Assembly: GCF_000237925.1 (NCBI RefSeq)
Contig: NC_031497.1
Span: 4,085,295 to 4,149,294, forward strand
Origin: Schistosoma mansoni
Taxonomy: Eukaryota > Platyhelminthes > Trematoda > Strigeidida > Schistosomatidae
DNA: 64,000 nucleotides
Direction: 5' to 3'
The position numbers and the translations under genes were made by a program. Shown here piece by piece: positions 1 to 11,028 of the stretch. Positions within the stretch are counted from its first letter, which is position 1. Each line of letters opens with the position of its first letter. The notes beneath the pieces were generated by a model. The model ran no database searches and was not told the origin of the DNA. It saw nothing but the letters and a program-made list of their open reading frames with translations.

Positions 1-140
1 AGGCTTTTGTGTTGTTGTCGCCATACGTGGTCTGCCCATTTTAATCCAAGATTTTTGTGAAAGAATTGTCACGTCCGATGCTGTGTCTATTTGTAATCTA
101 AATGGCTGCTCGTTAATATTAATGGTAATAAATTTTCTCA
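1..140 (-). CDS. Retrotransposon protease (pol), N-terminal fragment
   Basis: The minus strand from about 140 to the left edge encodes a retroviral-type aspartic protease start: FITININEQPFRLQIDTAS followed by DVTILSQKSW. The catalytic motif is D-T-A-S instead of the usual D-T/S-G-A/S. It is in the +1 frame relative to gag; its frame is open upstream only as far as a TAG overlapping the gag end. The rest is outside the window. Confidence 0.6.
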
Positions 141-1162
141 CCTGGGGTTGAGTTCTGACAGGATGCTACAAGACTCAACGAATTCGTGCACGAACTGGGA
201 GCAGACTTTCTAGTACTTCTGGGGCGATTCGGCTTTTTATTTTGGCAAAACCCATCTTTGTGGCCCACAGCTTTACACTTCCTGCAACGATGTTGTTTGT
301 ACGGGCAGCTTCGAACATAATGCCATGCACCACAGTGCCAGCATGGAGCAGGAGGATTCGTCTTTGTTTGTTGAACTGAGTTAGAGTGAGACGAACTAGG
401 TATAGCTGGAGCGGGTTTAACAGGTTTCGTTTGTTGTTGGACTACATGTACTTCACGGCGATCAGAAACACCACGTTGAACCATGGTAGTGTCATGCTGC
501 AGATTAACTAGACGTTGATATTCGTTAGCAATATCATTTAGAGTCAGCTTAGGGTCTTGATCCAATCGACTGAGCAACCGTGTTCTAATGTCACCGAACT
601 TTTGCGATTGGAGGCTGCAGATGAGAATGAGGGCTTTAAACCGATCTTCAGTTAGCGACTTCAACCAAAAGCGTTCGCATTCGCGGTTGACAATGCCCAC
701 ATGCGTCAGAAAATCGGTGTCTTCGTTCATAGTCAGCTTCAAACACCTGTAGCCTGTGTTGAACAGTGAGGAATTATCTCCGAACTGTTGGCTCAATGAC
801 TGGACAGTGTCTGAAAATGAGCGGTCGCGTGGGTTTAGAGGCAAAATCAGGTTACAATATTTATCAAGTTCACTAGGACCCAGCTTTCGAAGCAGCAAAC
901 GGACTTTCCAAGCATCATCTTGATTGGCAAAATCAAATTTGAATAAATCTTCATAACGTCGAAACCACATATCAAACGTAACATTAGATTCAGGATCGTA
1001 ATGAAACTCAGAAATACTGCTGGCAATACCATCAACTGAAGGTGCAGTAGTGGTAGGATTGGAACTGCTTGGTTGGTTATTGGTCGTAATTTTTGTTTCT
1101 GTTAGCATCTGGATAAGTTTCATCTGCTGTTCGAGGAATAATTCCAATTTTGAAGGATCCAT
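119..1162 (-). CDS. Retrotransposon Gag with two zinc knuckles
   Basis: A 347-residue frame starting 25 bases inside the LTR. The middle (about residues 50-230) is a retroviral-type capsid-like region (SEFHYDPESNVTFDMWFRRY onward). Near residues 275-310 come two zinc knuckles: C-W-H-C-x3-H-x4-C and C-R-K-C-x4-H-x4-C. Gag packages the element RNA in cytoplasmic particles. The frame stops at 119 just where the protease begins in the +1 frame, so either a +1 frameshift or a one-base mutation separates gag from pol. No internal stop is seen. Confidence 0.82.
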   Translation of the reverse strand: MDPSKLELFLEQQMKLIQMLTETKITTNNQPSSSNPTTTAPSVDGIASSISEFHYDPESNVTFDMWFRRYEDLFKFDFANQDDAWKVRLLLRKLGPSELDKYCNLILPLNPRDRSFSDTVQSLSQQFGDNSSLFNTGYRCLKLTMNEDTDFLTHVGIVNRECERFWLKSLTEDRFKALILICSLQSQKFGDIRTRLLSRLDQDPKLTLNDIANEYQRLVNLQHDTTMVQRGVSDRREVHVVQQQTKPVKPAPAIPSSSHSNSVQQTKTNPPAPCWHCGAWHYVRSCPYKQHRCRKCKAVGHKDGFCQNKKPNRPRSTRKSAPSSCTNSLSLVASCQNSTPGEKIYYH

Positions 1163-1173
1163 ATTAGCACCAG

Positions 1174-1184
1174 CCTCGTCGCCA
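1174..1184 (-). other. Primer-binding site candidate
   Basis: Two bases inside the LTR the minus strand reads TGGCGACGAGG. It begins with TGG, complementary to a tRNA 3' CCA end, as expected for first-strand priming. The sequence resembles the tRNA-Arg type sites of some gypsy elements; the tRNA identity is an inference. Confidence 0.5.
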
Positions 1185-1186
1185 AT

Positions 1187-1596
1187 TGATATATCTGAAG
1201 CTTACGAATTCACTAGTAGCGAACGGAACAAAGACACGTGACCAGAGACCGATAACTAGCTATACTGACGCGACCCAGTCCCAGATAACTAGAGTAAGAA
1301 GTCCAAGTTGGAGCGGGGAAGTTATATTCCGTAGCAGCCAGAAGCACAACAATCACATAAGGGAAAAAGTCAAGCGTATTTATACAGCAACAAAATGTCC
1401 TTAAGTATCGGTAATAAATAGCACACACAAAGAAACAATGGACCAATAGCGTTTAAGATAGTTACAAGTGGGAAATATGGTGTGAAGGTAAAAAGAGCAC
1501 GTTTGGCGCGAAAACAGCTAAATTCAAATTTCCAAAATAAAATTACAAAATTGAGCCACTTATCAAGTAAGTTCTGGGGATTTGGCATCCCCAACA
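1187..1596 (-). repeat. 5' LTR of the gypsy-like element
   Basis: About 410 bp with TG...CA ends when read on the minus strand. It aligns along its length with the solo LTR at 13733-14134: shared blocks include the short inverted motif ggggatttggcatcccc near 1577-1593 and the run at 1435-1580. The inner end abuts a primer-binding site. The outer flank is ordinary AT-rich DNA; the target duplication cannot be tested because the other LTR is off the window. Confidence 0.8.
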
Positions 1597-2295
1597 GAAT
1601 TATAGCGAACTGTTAGGTGACCTATATGAACCTTCATTTCCCTCATAATGTAGTCTCATTTATCAAGTAGAGGTTTTTGTATGAGACTTTCTATGCAAAG
1701 TTGTAATCGGCATCAAACCTATGGTTTAGTGGTTCAGATTAAATACGCTAGCCCATCAAAGTATGGTTTCACTCAATTAAGTACATAAAATTCATTTTCA
1801 TTAAGTTAGGTCTCAATTTTGCAAATTTGAGTGTGGTTTTTATTTCGATAGTTTACTAATTTATATATAGTTCAATGACTTTTTGACACATTCTGAAGGT
1901 TCCCCAGGATACCAATGTTATAAATTACTTTCAATCAGTCGTTTGTTGTCGTTACCCGTATTTTGAGCTGAGGGTGTACATTACTGTCAGCTATAGAAAT
2001 AAGAGTATTATAAGACTCATCCTTAATATGTGAATTCAACACACTGTGCTAAGTTGTTTAGTATAAGTGACTGAGGAGCAAAGCTTGTTCAACTCACTGA
2101 CAAGGTAAAAGGAAATTTTATAAGAAAGTAAAATGATCTAAAGTGGTATTAACATTTAATTCGTAAAGGACAACGTAAATCTAAAGCCAGTGATCTGATA
2201 TTGGCTCTCAACCTCATTACTATCAGCTTAACAGAAGTTCATTTTAGATCCCTAGAATTTAGTGTACATACACTTTCAATCCCTTTTTTGCCCCC
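1597..2295. other. AT-rich spacer, nothing recognised
   Basis: Between the LTR and the first non-LTR fragment. No coding pattern, repeat end or RNA gene was recognised. Confidence 0.4.
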
Positions 2296-2299
2296 AAAG

Positions 2300-3645
2300 G
2301 CCCTGGTATGCCCAAGTGTGAGGAGAGTTCGCTATCCCTCTCGAAATGCTCTCACATGGCTACGCGTATACAGCCAATGCAATGGAAAGTTCTACTCACT
2401 GCCTTCTCGCGGTGGGAGTGTTTTTACGAAATTGAGAGGACGAAGAGCATATTTCCAGCGCCTTAACCTGATTGATCGATATGGAAAACCCTGATTCCAA
2501 ACCAATGGTGCACATTGGCTTCAGGATCCTGAGGCGACAAATGGCGTATCAACCTCTTGTTGGTCACCGACTACCATGGGACTGCATCTTCCAACTTTGC
2601 TCTGCTGCCTTATGGATTGGACATCTAGTTCAAAGTTTTGAGGTGTGACTCCCCCATGAAAACCACCTGTTTCGGTTTGTATACCCGAGCAGTATCATAG
2701 CTTTCACACAAATCAGTGATAACTACTACTGAAAAATTTCCTTTGCTTCAAAGCTCACTCAGACAAATCTTATGCACAATCATATGACAACATTCGTTTT
2801 TATTTCTCTTATACTGCGTCACTTATGTATTCCTCTTTATTCTCATTTCGCGTATTTTATCTTACAACTTATGCAGCAGCTCGCTCATGGTAGAGACTCT
2901 GTTCTACCTAAACGATCTCGAGTCACTGTGTGATGGTATGTGAATTCTTCAACCAAATACGAATACTGGCCCAGTCTTTCTGAAACCACATACACTATTC
3001 AAACTGGCTTCCTTCAACGTTCGCACACTAATGCAGATCGGATAACAGATAGGGCTGGCTATGTCTTTGGAAAGCCTTAATGTTGACGTTCGTTGTCTAT
3101 CCGAGATCCGTATTCAAGACTCTAGTGAAGTACTACAAATTCGCTCTCCATCTGTCGCTTCGAAAAGCTTGTTTCACGTGAGCTTATCCGGGGACCCTGT
3201 GACATCTTCGTTTGGTTTTACCGGCGTTGGTGTCGTACTAAGCACCAGAGCTGAGGTAGCACTGATCGATTGGATCCCCATTACCAGTCAGTTATGTGCT
3301 GTTAGATTAGAAAGTTCCATCAAAGTGCGAAGAAATAGGTGTGAGAAACGATGCCTTTTGGTCATCTCCGCCTGTGCTCCGACAGATTGCAGCCCAGATG
3401 CAATTAAGTATGGGTTTTACGACAAGTTAAGTGTCCATCTATAGTGAGTGCGTTCGACAGATATTGTAGTACTATTTGGAGACTTGAATACTCAGGTCTT
3501 TCTTTCTGTTAAAGATAATACTCTTACTTTTATGAAGTTACAGCACGATCGCCACTGACTTCTATTCTGAGCCTTTTCTGATTACGTCTCAAGCCACTGT
3601 GTAACACCATTTCTAGGACCCCAAATAGGGAGTCGTGGAGGACAA
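2300..3645 (+). mobile_element. Non-LTR retrotransposon (family 1), 5' region and endonuclease
   Basis: A 5' leader at about 2300-2700 matches the leader of the short element at 59046-59585. From about 2965 it reads an apurinic-type endonuclease: a frame at 3061-3444 begins MSLESLNVDVRCLSEIRIQD, followed out of frame by a G-D-L-N motif near 3480-3495. Frameshifts and stops show it is dead. The same domain is on the minus strand at 62403-62810. The endonuclease nicks target DNA for target-primed reverse transcription. Clade is probably RTE-like, not proven. The copy ends near 3645, tail to tail with the next fragment. Confidence 0.75.
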
Positions 3646-4387
3646 ACAGAAGTCAGTCCTGTATAACATTTTTTCATACTACGATACCATGCTATACACT
3701 AACCAACTCTTCACTTTTCTCAACCGGTCCCAGCGTGGACAAATAATGCACAAATTGGGATTATGTGGGACGACATTCATAGTACATGTCCAAGTCACCA
3801 GTATTTCGAGATGATGACACCAACTGATTTATCGTCGCCGTGCCCGAACACACGATGCTGGACCTACCGTTGTGTTGCCACTGCTTGTCAGCATTCATTC
3901 GGAGACAACGATGATCAAACATAGAGCCGTCTAACATACTCAACTCGGAGAGGTCAGGTTTCACAAGTATTGAACGAAACTGCTCTCACTGACGCGCTGT
4001 AGATTCGATCTGTCGCCACCAGATCAGCATCACAAAGGCACCAAAGATGATCCAGATTGGCATAAGCCGCTCTGGCTTTCACTATAAGTGAATTGATCTC
4101 ATCACTCACGCCACCACCAGTACTTAGGCAGGTACTTAGAATTTTCGACCTCTATCCTCTCACTATCCAGAGTGAGTGCAGAATCAATGTCCTGCCTATC
4201 TTGTAAAAGTACTTGCACTTCGAAGGTGCAAGGCGCATACCATACTGACGGACACTGATTGTCAACTGATTAATTGTGGATAACATGACTTTGGTATCAT
4301 CGCACAGTAAAACAAAACCATCCACATACTCAAGGTCGAAAAGTGTTTATCCAAGCAACAGATCCGCACCACTATTACCTACATTCA

Positions 4388-4678
4388 TCACAGCTGTTTC
4401 CAGAAAGTCGTCGATGGCAAAGTTGAAGAGGAAGAGGTTGGGCAACCCCGCCTAACCCCACTGTTTGAATGGAACAGTAGAGAGAGGTGGTTGTATGCCA
4501 TCACTCTGCCTGAGGTGTTAGTAAATAAGGCTTCCAAGATGTCAATAAAATTTTCAGGCACACCCTTCTTCAGTAGATACTTCCAGAGAACAGTCCTGTC
4601 CAATGAATGGAAGACGGCCCTAATATCAAGAAACACTATGATTGTTGGCCTGTGATAAGTATGACGGTGTTCTAACAT
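4388..4678 (-). pseudogene. Reverse transcriptase fragment (family 1)
   Basis: A 96-residue open stretch with RT palm motifs: a motif-A region (IIVFLDIRAVFHSLD) and a motif-B region (SGVRRGCP, where related copies have SGVRQGCP at 36520-36545). The catalytic aspartate of motif A is replaced, and the frame is lost after motif B. Part of the copy at 3745-6672. Confidence 0.75.
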
Positions 4679-5523
4679 TTGGCGGAGGGTGAAAATGTGG
4701 TCAATACATCACAGACAAGAACAAAAACCAGCCTGCTTCTCGCTAGTCAATCTTCCTCGGGTTTTGAACAATCTACGGAGTATGATGAAAACTTACAGTT
4801 TGGATGTAACCGAAAGTAGACATATTCCCCGATAGTTTTTACTAGATGACTTGAACCCCTTTTAAAGATGGGGATGACTATCGATTCATTCCACGATGTT
4901 AAAACCCTGTAATTGCCAGACATTTGTGAACAACTTAGTCAGTTCCATAACCAAAAAGTCGCCACCATATTTAAGACCTCCGGAGTTAAGTCATCTTAGC
5001 CCGGTGATTTGTAGCGTTTCAGGAGTTGGAGTTCCTTGCGAACTTCCGCCTCGTTTGGTGGATCAGTCGTCACCGGCCATGGGGGGCAGGACAAACTGGT
5101 CGATGTTGCTGGAGCAGCAGGCCAGTTGAACTGTCCTTCGAAGAATTCCGCCCATCGTCCAAGACGTCGACAGATGTTAGTGATTGACATCCTGTCATCC
5201 TCACAGATTGTTTCACTTACACCAGACTTCTTGCTGCCAGTGGCTCGGATGAGTTGGAAGAGCTTCCAGTAGTTTCCAGATGCAGCTGCTGCTTCCAACT
5301 CGTTACCATGCTCCGACCACTAGGCTTCTCGGTCCTTAAGCAGGCTTTGCACAATTTCATCACGTAACAGTCTTAGTTTGTGACTGAACTCGCGGTCACC
5401 CGGAGTAGATCGACGGGCCTCAATGAGCTGTGAAAAGCCTAAAGAAACCCAGCGCTAATAAGCGGGATGTATCGCGAGTCCTCCAGCGACTTCGCTTGCC
5501 ATTTTCATGGCATCATGCAATTA

Positions 5524-6478
5524 CAGGACAGCTGACAGATGCATTCCAAGTAAGGACTGGAGTCAGACAAGACTGCCTACTTTCCCTCTTTCTCTTTCTT
5601 CTGGTGGTGAACTGGATTATGAAGACATCGGCATCTGAGGGGAAGCACGGAATACAATGAACAGCTCAGAATCAACTAGAAGATTTGGACTTCTCAGATG
5701 ATCTGGCCCTTCTATCTCATAAACACAAACAAATGCAGATGAAGACAACTAATGTAGCAGTAGCCTCTGGATCAGTAGACCTCAATATGCACAAAGAAAA
5801 AAGCAAGATCCTCAAACACAACACTGAGAACATCAATTCAATCACACTTGATGGAGAGACTCTTGAAAATGTGAGTTCTTTCACGTGTCTGTCTAGCATC
5901 ATCGATAAACAAGGAAGATCTGATGCAAATGTAATGGCTAAGATTGGCAAAGCAAGGGCCGCATTCCTACAATTGAAGAACATGTGGAACTCAAAACAAC
6001 TGTCAGTCAACATCAAAATCAGAATCTTCAATACGAACGTCAAGACAGTTCTACTATATGGAGCTCAAACATGGAGAACTACTACAACCATCATTAAAAA
6101 TGCACAAGTATTTATAAACAGTTGTCTACGCAAGATACTCAACATCCGTCGGCCGGATACCATCATCAACAGCCTACTATGGGAGAGGACAAACTAGCTT
6201 CCAGATGAAGAGGAAACTAGGAAAAGATGTTGGTAGTGGATATGACATACATTAAGGAAATCACCAAACTGTACCACGAGGCAAGCCCCGACCTGGAATT
6301 TTAAACGGAAGCAGAAAAGAGGATATCCAAAGAGCACATTATGTTGGGAAATAGGAGCCGACGTGAAAAGGATGAATAAAAACTGGGAAGAATTGCCGAG
6401 GACAGGGTTGGATGGAGAGTGCGGGTGGGCGGCCTATGCTCTTCGAGGGTAGCAGGAGTAAGTAAGTAAAGTAAGTAA
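5524..6478 (+). mobile_element. RTE-like (family 2) 3' fragment inserted in family 1
   Basis: A 5'-truncated plus-strand element. It starts in RT motif B (LTDAFQVRTGVRQDC), crosses a stop near 5657, carries the catalytic box LDFSDDLALLSH at about 5690-5725, the C-terminal part to 6197, and ends in repeated taagtaagtaa at about 6455-6475. The family-1 sequence breaks at 5524 and resumes at 6478, so this is an insertion. The same family is at 34908-35820 and, for the endonuclease, 24040-25025 on the minus strand. Confidence 0.8.
5685..6197 (+). pseudogene. RTE-like reverse transcriptase C-terminal fragment
   Basis: A 170-residue open stretch starting just before the catalytic F-S-D-D box and running through the thumb/connection region (ITLDGETLENVSSFTCLSSI, IGKARAAFLQLKNMWNSKQL, VLLYGAQTWRTTTT). 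It is broken upstream by a stop and downstream by a stop at 6195-6197, after which the usual C-terminus continues in other frames. Confidence 0.75.
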
Positions 6479-6672
6479 TACATTTTCAGACGATGCTCAT
6501 CTATACTTTTCGGTGGGATGGTAGCTAGCCTTGGACCTAGCTCGGTTTGATATTGAGTTGCAACACAAGCTGTAACCAACTTGGTGAGATTGACCCGTTT
6601 AAGATGATGAATTTGTTGGCCACTGAGACGTAAGGTAAGATTGGCGCAAACAGGGGCATGATCAAAGTATTA

Positions 6673-7267
6673 TCATCTACTTCAAAAAACACTCCATATT
6701 GGTGGAGAAGTTACCGTCTAATCACTATCTTCAAATGTCATTCCTTCTGGTCACTTGAAGGTTAATGATTAAATTAATAGGTGAAAGATAAATCAATCTG
6801 CACAAGGAATCAGAATTTAATTGTTTTGAATAAGCTTTTTACATCAAGTGAAATCAGCCGTATTTATACGTTATTTTGCCCGGATACTAATCAATATCCG
6901 TACCATGAACTTCTTTACATAACGTATTCCTGAATGTTGGACACTTTTCAGTTTTGTTAAATCGAAACGAGTTTTCTGAAACACTTGGCAATAACATAGA
7001 AAGTAACGGACTATGCACGCTAGAATAATTTTGAAGTTGTCATTTAGCTGAAACAATTAATCAAAACTACCTAGAGACAGAATATCCTATTAAAATTCTA
7101 AGTAAATAAATTTTTTAAAAGCAACATATTGTCTGTAGTTTGATCTAATACACTTGATTTCTCTACGGGAGTTTACTGTGATGTTTTTTGGTACTCTTTG
7201 GTAGCAAAAACTCTTATTGATCCCCGTCTATTGAATTTAAATTGCCTTATTTATCTCGTGTCTCTAG
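6673..7267. other. Non-coding stretch upstream of the PLCXD exon
   Basis: AT-rich. No start exon for the PLCXD gene was recognised here. The frame through 7198-7267 has no ATG and ends in a good acceptor (ctctag at 7262-7267), so it is read as intron. Confidence 0.4.
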
Positions 7268-7674
7268 GTAGTCATAATTCATTTACGTATTCGATTACTA
7301 ATCATAGTCCTCCTTCTCCTGATAATTCTATTTGTCGTTTGGATATATGTTTACCTCGTTCGTTTTTAAGCCGAATATTATATCCTTGGAGTGTAACACA
7401 ATCACTAAGTTTAGTTGATCAGCTGGAGGCTGGGATTCGATACTTTGACTTTCGTATTTGTGCACGACAGAAATGCTTGAACAAATGTAAAAATGGTGAA
7501 TCTGGATTTTATTTAGTACATGGACTATACGCAAACCTGTTATCTGCAGAACTTCAGAGCATTCTTGGTTTCCTCCAAGCCAATCCGAGAGAAGTTCTTA
7601 TTGTGGATTGTAATCATTGTTATTATTTTGAAACTGATGAACAGAAAGATTGTTTTGAATCAACTGTTTTAAAG
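7268..7674 (+). CDS. PLCXD: PLCXD exon with both catalytic histidines
   Basis: Acceptor tctctag before 7268, donor aaag/gtagga after 7674. It enters with two bases completing a Gly codon, giving G-S-H-N-S, and leaves in phase 0. It encodes the catalytic half of the X domain. Confidence 0.82.
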
Positions 7675-10600
7675 GTAGGAATATATAGTTTGGCAGTATA
7701 GTAGAGTAGTATACAACATATTAATCAAACACAAACCCTTCTATGAAGTTGTCAAATTAATTTGAGTTAATCAGTAAATAAACTTACACAATCAAACCGT
7801 GTACACACGCTTATTTTATGTTGCAAATTGATTTCAGCTGACCAAAACTTCCAGCAGATTACTCATTGATACAACTGTCAATGAAACTACGAAATAAGTA
7901 GTATTGAGCATGAATCGGATAACAATTTAGCGTGATACATGTCTGTTTTCCCAAAACGATTCAGTTATACACATTATAAACACTACTGTGTACCAAAGTT
8001 TATGAAACAGATAAAATCTGGTTGCAAGATAAAAGTCACCATATTTTGTAGATTTAATACTGATTGTTTACAATGTCATATTTGCTGCGTCTTGATGTCG
8101 TAGGATCATATTTATTTCCATATAAAGTTGACTAAACAGTCTTTACATTAAAGATAAAAAACAAAAACCTTTTCCGAAAGCACATTCGTAACATATGTTG
8201 CACTGACTAATCGCCTTTCTACAAGACCTCTCATCCTCATAAAATTTCATGTATCGAGTATCCAAAAAAATGAAATATTTGTTTCGTGCTAGAAGCCAAG
8301 CTCTCTTGCAGAGTGAGGCTAGGTGTCGTCATCAGCGTCTGAGTGGAGATTGAGTATCGGTCCAATAATCTATCAAATACATACCCAACCTCATAACCCT
8401 TTATGAATTACTGGTTATGCTTTCAGCATTTATGAATCCTAAGCATGTGATGTCGTTTATAAACTTACTTTGTTGTAAAACTAGGTAGTTCACTGCTTTT
8501 TTAATTAAACAATCATCGACCAAGATTATTCTGAGGTAATCGTGAATATAATTAACATAACTACTACCTCAGCCAATATGGTTCATAAATTTGGAAAAAG
8601 AACTTGAGAATTTATAGTAGTACACCACCGGACTAAAGTGACCTCTCTTTTCAGTCATTGTCGTTTCTGTTTCATGTAGTTAAACTCCCATTTAAACAAT
8701 GACTTAATTTTGAATTTGTCTGTTTATAGTTTGTTATTTTACTCTGAGTCACTTTAAAAAAAAACTATAGGAATCAGTGTCATAGATTTGTAACTCACAG
8801 GGATAATTTTGACTGTGTTGAGCATCGATTTCTTGATGATTTAACTTTTGTCATATTGTTTGTGTGAGTCTTGCATAAGTGTTTCTGAGAGATAATTATT
8901 ATTGGGGATAGCTGAGTTTAATTTATGTAAACATGTTTTTTATTTTAGCACAGTGTGTAAATACTGAGTTCTCTCCTGCTCAAATGATTACTCAGCTTCA
9001 GTTGATTGTTGTCAGTCTATAAGTTGCAGTCATACTTACCCTTACAACGGGCAGATGTTGAGAGGCCAAACAATTTTTATTACGGGAAATCTTCTGACAA
9101 TCAACAATTTCAGGTTTTATATACTAAAGGTATTTTCAAGGACTGCTGTTTTATAGTGGGAATTTGCCTCCGAGGTTTACTAACTTGAACGTGTAAATCT
9201 TCGGTTTCCACACGGTTTGGTTACAGCCCTATTCTGTAAATATGTAATGGTTTAGTAAACTGTATTACACCATTCATTTTCTTATTGCCTTAATGTGTTT
9301 CCTTTCACTCGTTCCAGATTTTAGATTCTATTATGTTCCCTTATCAAAAGAATATTCCAATACTAGAAGAACTTTGGAGTGCTAGCAAACAAGTCATATT
9401 TATATCGTGCCATCGAGAATCCCCTGAGAAGATCCATCCAAAATTTTGGCCTTCTAGTAGCATAAAATCATTTTGGCCGGAAACTGTTGGTCCACGAGCC
9501 ATGATTTCATTCCTAAATAACCATATTAAGTAAGGTTTATTCATTTTTTTACTGATGTTGTCTTATTCACTTGTTTGTAATTTTCTATTTTATTTACACA
9601 TGTCTTGTTATTAGTTTTTCGTTCTGACGTCTGTATCAGGTTCAGATTTGTTAGTTTGTCTCTTTGTTTTTCTTACTTGAGAGAAAAAATTAATGGGACG
9701 AAGATCAGTTTTTTTATATGTATCCTAAAGCATGTAGTTTTCCTGACTTAGCAACACGAAGCATAACTGTATTTTTTTTATAGTTTGTTTTTGGTGTTAA
9801 TGCAAGTTGGTAAATTTTGAGAACATACCGTCATACAAGATGACGTAATTATCTTAGGATTAACACATATGTGAGAAAATAAGATGCAGTATTAAGCCAT
9901 CGCTTTTAAAGTTGATAATGTTGCTTGTTAGAAAACATCATCATGGATGATCGTCAAGTACTAATCTATAAAATAAGCCTGTTATATACGGCGTAGGAAC
10001 TAAACTACTTGTTCATTTAAATCAAAGTAGACCTGTGGTGTGTGCTTCTGATGTCGATAGATATAAGTAGTAAGTATCACCAATCGAAAGTGAAATGCCT
10101 GGCGGCAGAAGGTTAAGAAGATAGAAAAGAACGAGAACAGAGAACGGTTGGTGTGGAAATGAAAGAACATTGACGTGTGAGACAATTGTTTGACATTTTT
10201 CAAATGAAGTATTTACTGTACGGTTCCCAAATTTATTAAGATATTCTGTAATTTTGCATTAAAATACATTTGGTTGTCACAGCCTATGTTCTCGTTCACT
10301 ACAGATCGAGAAGATATGTTGTTGTTAATCAACAGTTTCTGAGATTCTACAACTTAATCCAAAACGTGCTACAATTGGTTATTTGACTTTTACTAATGAA
10401 TACTCCAATTACCACTGGTGTCGAGTGGTTCTTGGAATTTTTTCAGACATTTCCAAGTGAGTTTTAATATACTAAACTGAATATTTCACTTTACTTGTTC
10501 AACAGACTTGATGTTTTATTCAGTATCCAAACGTACAATGCACGAAATTCATAAACAGCTGTTAAGCGAAACATCAGATTGACTATAAAATAATAGAAAT

Positions 10601-11028
10601 AAAAGTGAATGAGGACTATGAATCTGTTTATCAGCTATACTTTAGCGATACTGTTCGTTAGTTTGTTCGTCTCTAAAATACCTTATTTAATTTCAATGGA
10701 AAAGTCTAACTTTTGCCTTTATCATTTCTGATTGTTCCATTTCAGACCACATCTTCATAGACCTGATAATACTTTCTCTGTGCACCAAGGTGTTCTTACT
10801 CCATCTTTATCATTCATTTTACTTCATCCATTTGGTTCAGTTCATCATTTAGCTAAAATAGCTGGAAAATATTATCAACAATGGTTAAATAAACCAAATC
10901 AATTAGCTGGACCAGATGGTATTAACATTACACTTATTGACTTTTTTGCAACCACTTACCCAACATACATACGTGATGTTGTCTCAATAAACTATAAAAC
11001 TTGGCCAAACGATAAAATATCTGACTAA
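7268..11028 (+). CDS. PLCXD: PI-PLC X-domain-containing protein (PLCXD type), 5' exon missing
   Basis: Three exons join in frame: 7268-7674, 9318-9529 and 10746-11028 (TAA at 11026). Together they give about 300 residues of a phosphatidylinositol-specific phospholipase C X domain without Y, C2 or PH domains, as in PLCXD1-3. Seen: the first catalytic His in G-S-H-N-S-F at the start of exon 1, SVTQSLSLVDQLEAGIRYFD, the second His in FYLVHGLYANLL, and EVLIVDCNHCYYF. Exon 2 carries ILEELWSASKQVIFISCHRE; exon 3 carries FSVHQGVLTPSLSFILLHP and the GINITLIDFF core strand. The phases (0, then 2) match exactly. Family members cleave phosphoinositides or related lipids; this protein's substrate is unknown. 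The first exon, which should encode the N-terminus up to the PG before S-H, was not found and may lie left of the window. Confidence 0.85.
9318..9529 (+). CDS. PLCXD: PLCXD middle exon
   Basis: Acceptor gttccag before 9318, donor gtaagg at 9530. The join reads STVLK then ILDSIMFPYQKNIPILEELW, which fits the linker between the two halves of the X barrel. It leaves with two bases of a Lys codon. Confidence 0.8.
10034..10303 (+). repeat. TG...CA-ended dispersed repeat (LTR-like), older copy
   Basis: About 270 bp starting tgtggtgtg and ending cactaca. It is alignable with the 304-bp element at 21148-21451 (shared blocks around accaatcg...gaaatg, gagacaattg and the 3' third). Flanks are gacc and gatc, so a target duplication is at best decayed. 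It lies in the second PLCXD intron. Confidence 0.55.
10746..11028 (+). CDS. PLCXD: PLCXD last exon
   Basis: Acceptor ttccatttcag before 10746. The first base completes Lys, giving NNHIKPHLHRPDNTFSVHQG. It ends with the final barrel strand (DGINITLIDFFATTYP) and a short tail (NYKTWPNDKISD) before TAA at 11026. Confidence 0.82.

Larger units (their letters stand above)
1..1596 (-). mobile_element. Ty3/gypsy-like LTR retrotransposon, 5' part
   Basis: A retrotransposon on the minus strand enters from the left edge. Reading leftward it shows a 5' LTR (1596-1187), a primer-binding site, a full gag frame (1162-119) and the start of the protease domain (about 140-1). The rest of pol and the 3' LTR lie outside the window. 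The gag frame is unbroken, which suggests a fairly young copy. A related solo LTR is at 13733-14134. The gypsy assignment rests on the CCHC Gag type and gag-then-protease order; it is an inference. Confidence 0.8.
3745..6672 (-). mobile_element. Family-1 non-LTR retrotransposon, RT region, interrupted
   Basis: A decayed minus-strand copy reads, from high to low coordinates, the endonuclease-RT linker (6672-6478), then after an interruption (6478-5524) the pre-RT region (5298-4996), RT (4678-4388) and the C-terminal part (3964-3761). RT motif A at about 4610 reads FLDIRAVFHSLD, with H where the catalytic D is expected, and the catalytic box near 4335 reads Y-V-D-G. It is therefore inactive. 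The 3' end is truncated at about 3745. Confidence 0.78.

Noticed and set aside
2201-2494. 97-codon frame and its counterpart at 59368-59667
   Set aside because: Both are chance frames through the family-1 leader; they are not conserved as protein between the two copies, which differ by frameshifts.
8949-9188. Possible PLCXD exon (frame at 9006-9188)
   Set aside because: Exon 7268-7674 joins 9318-9529 in phase with the expected protein order; the 9006 frame shows no family residues and both frames after the acceptor-like tag contain stops.
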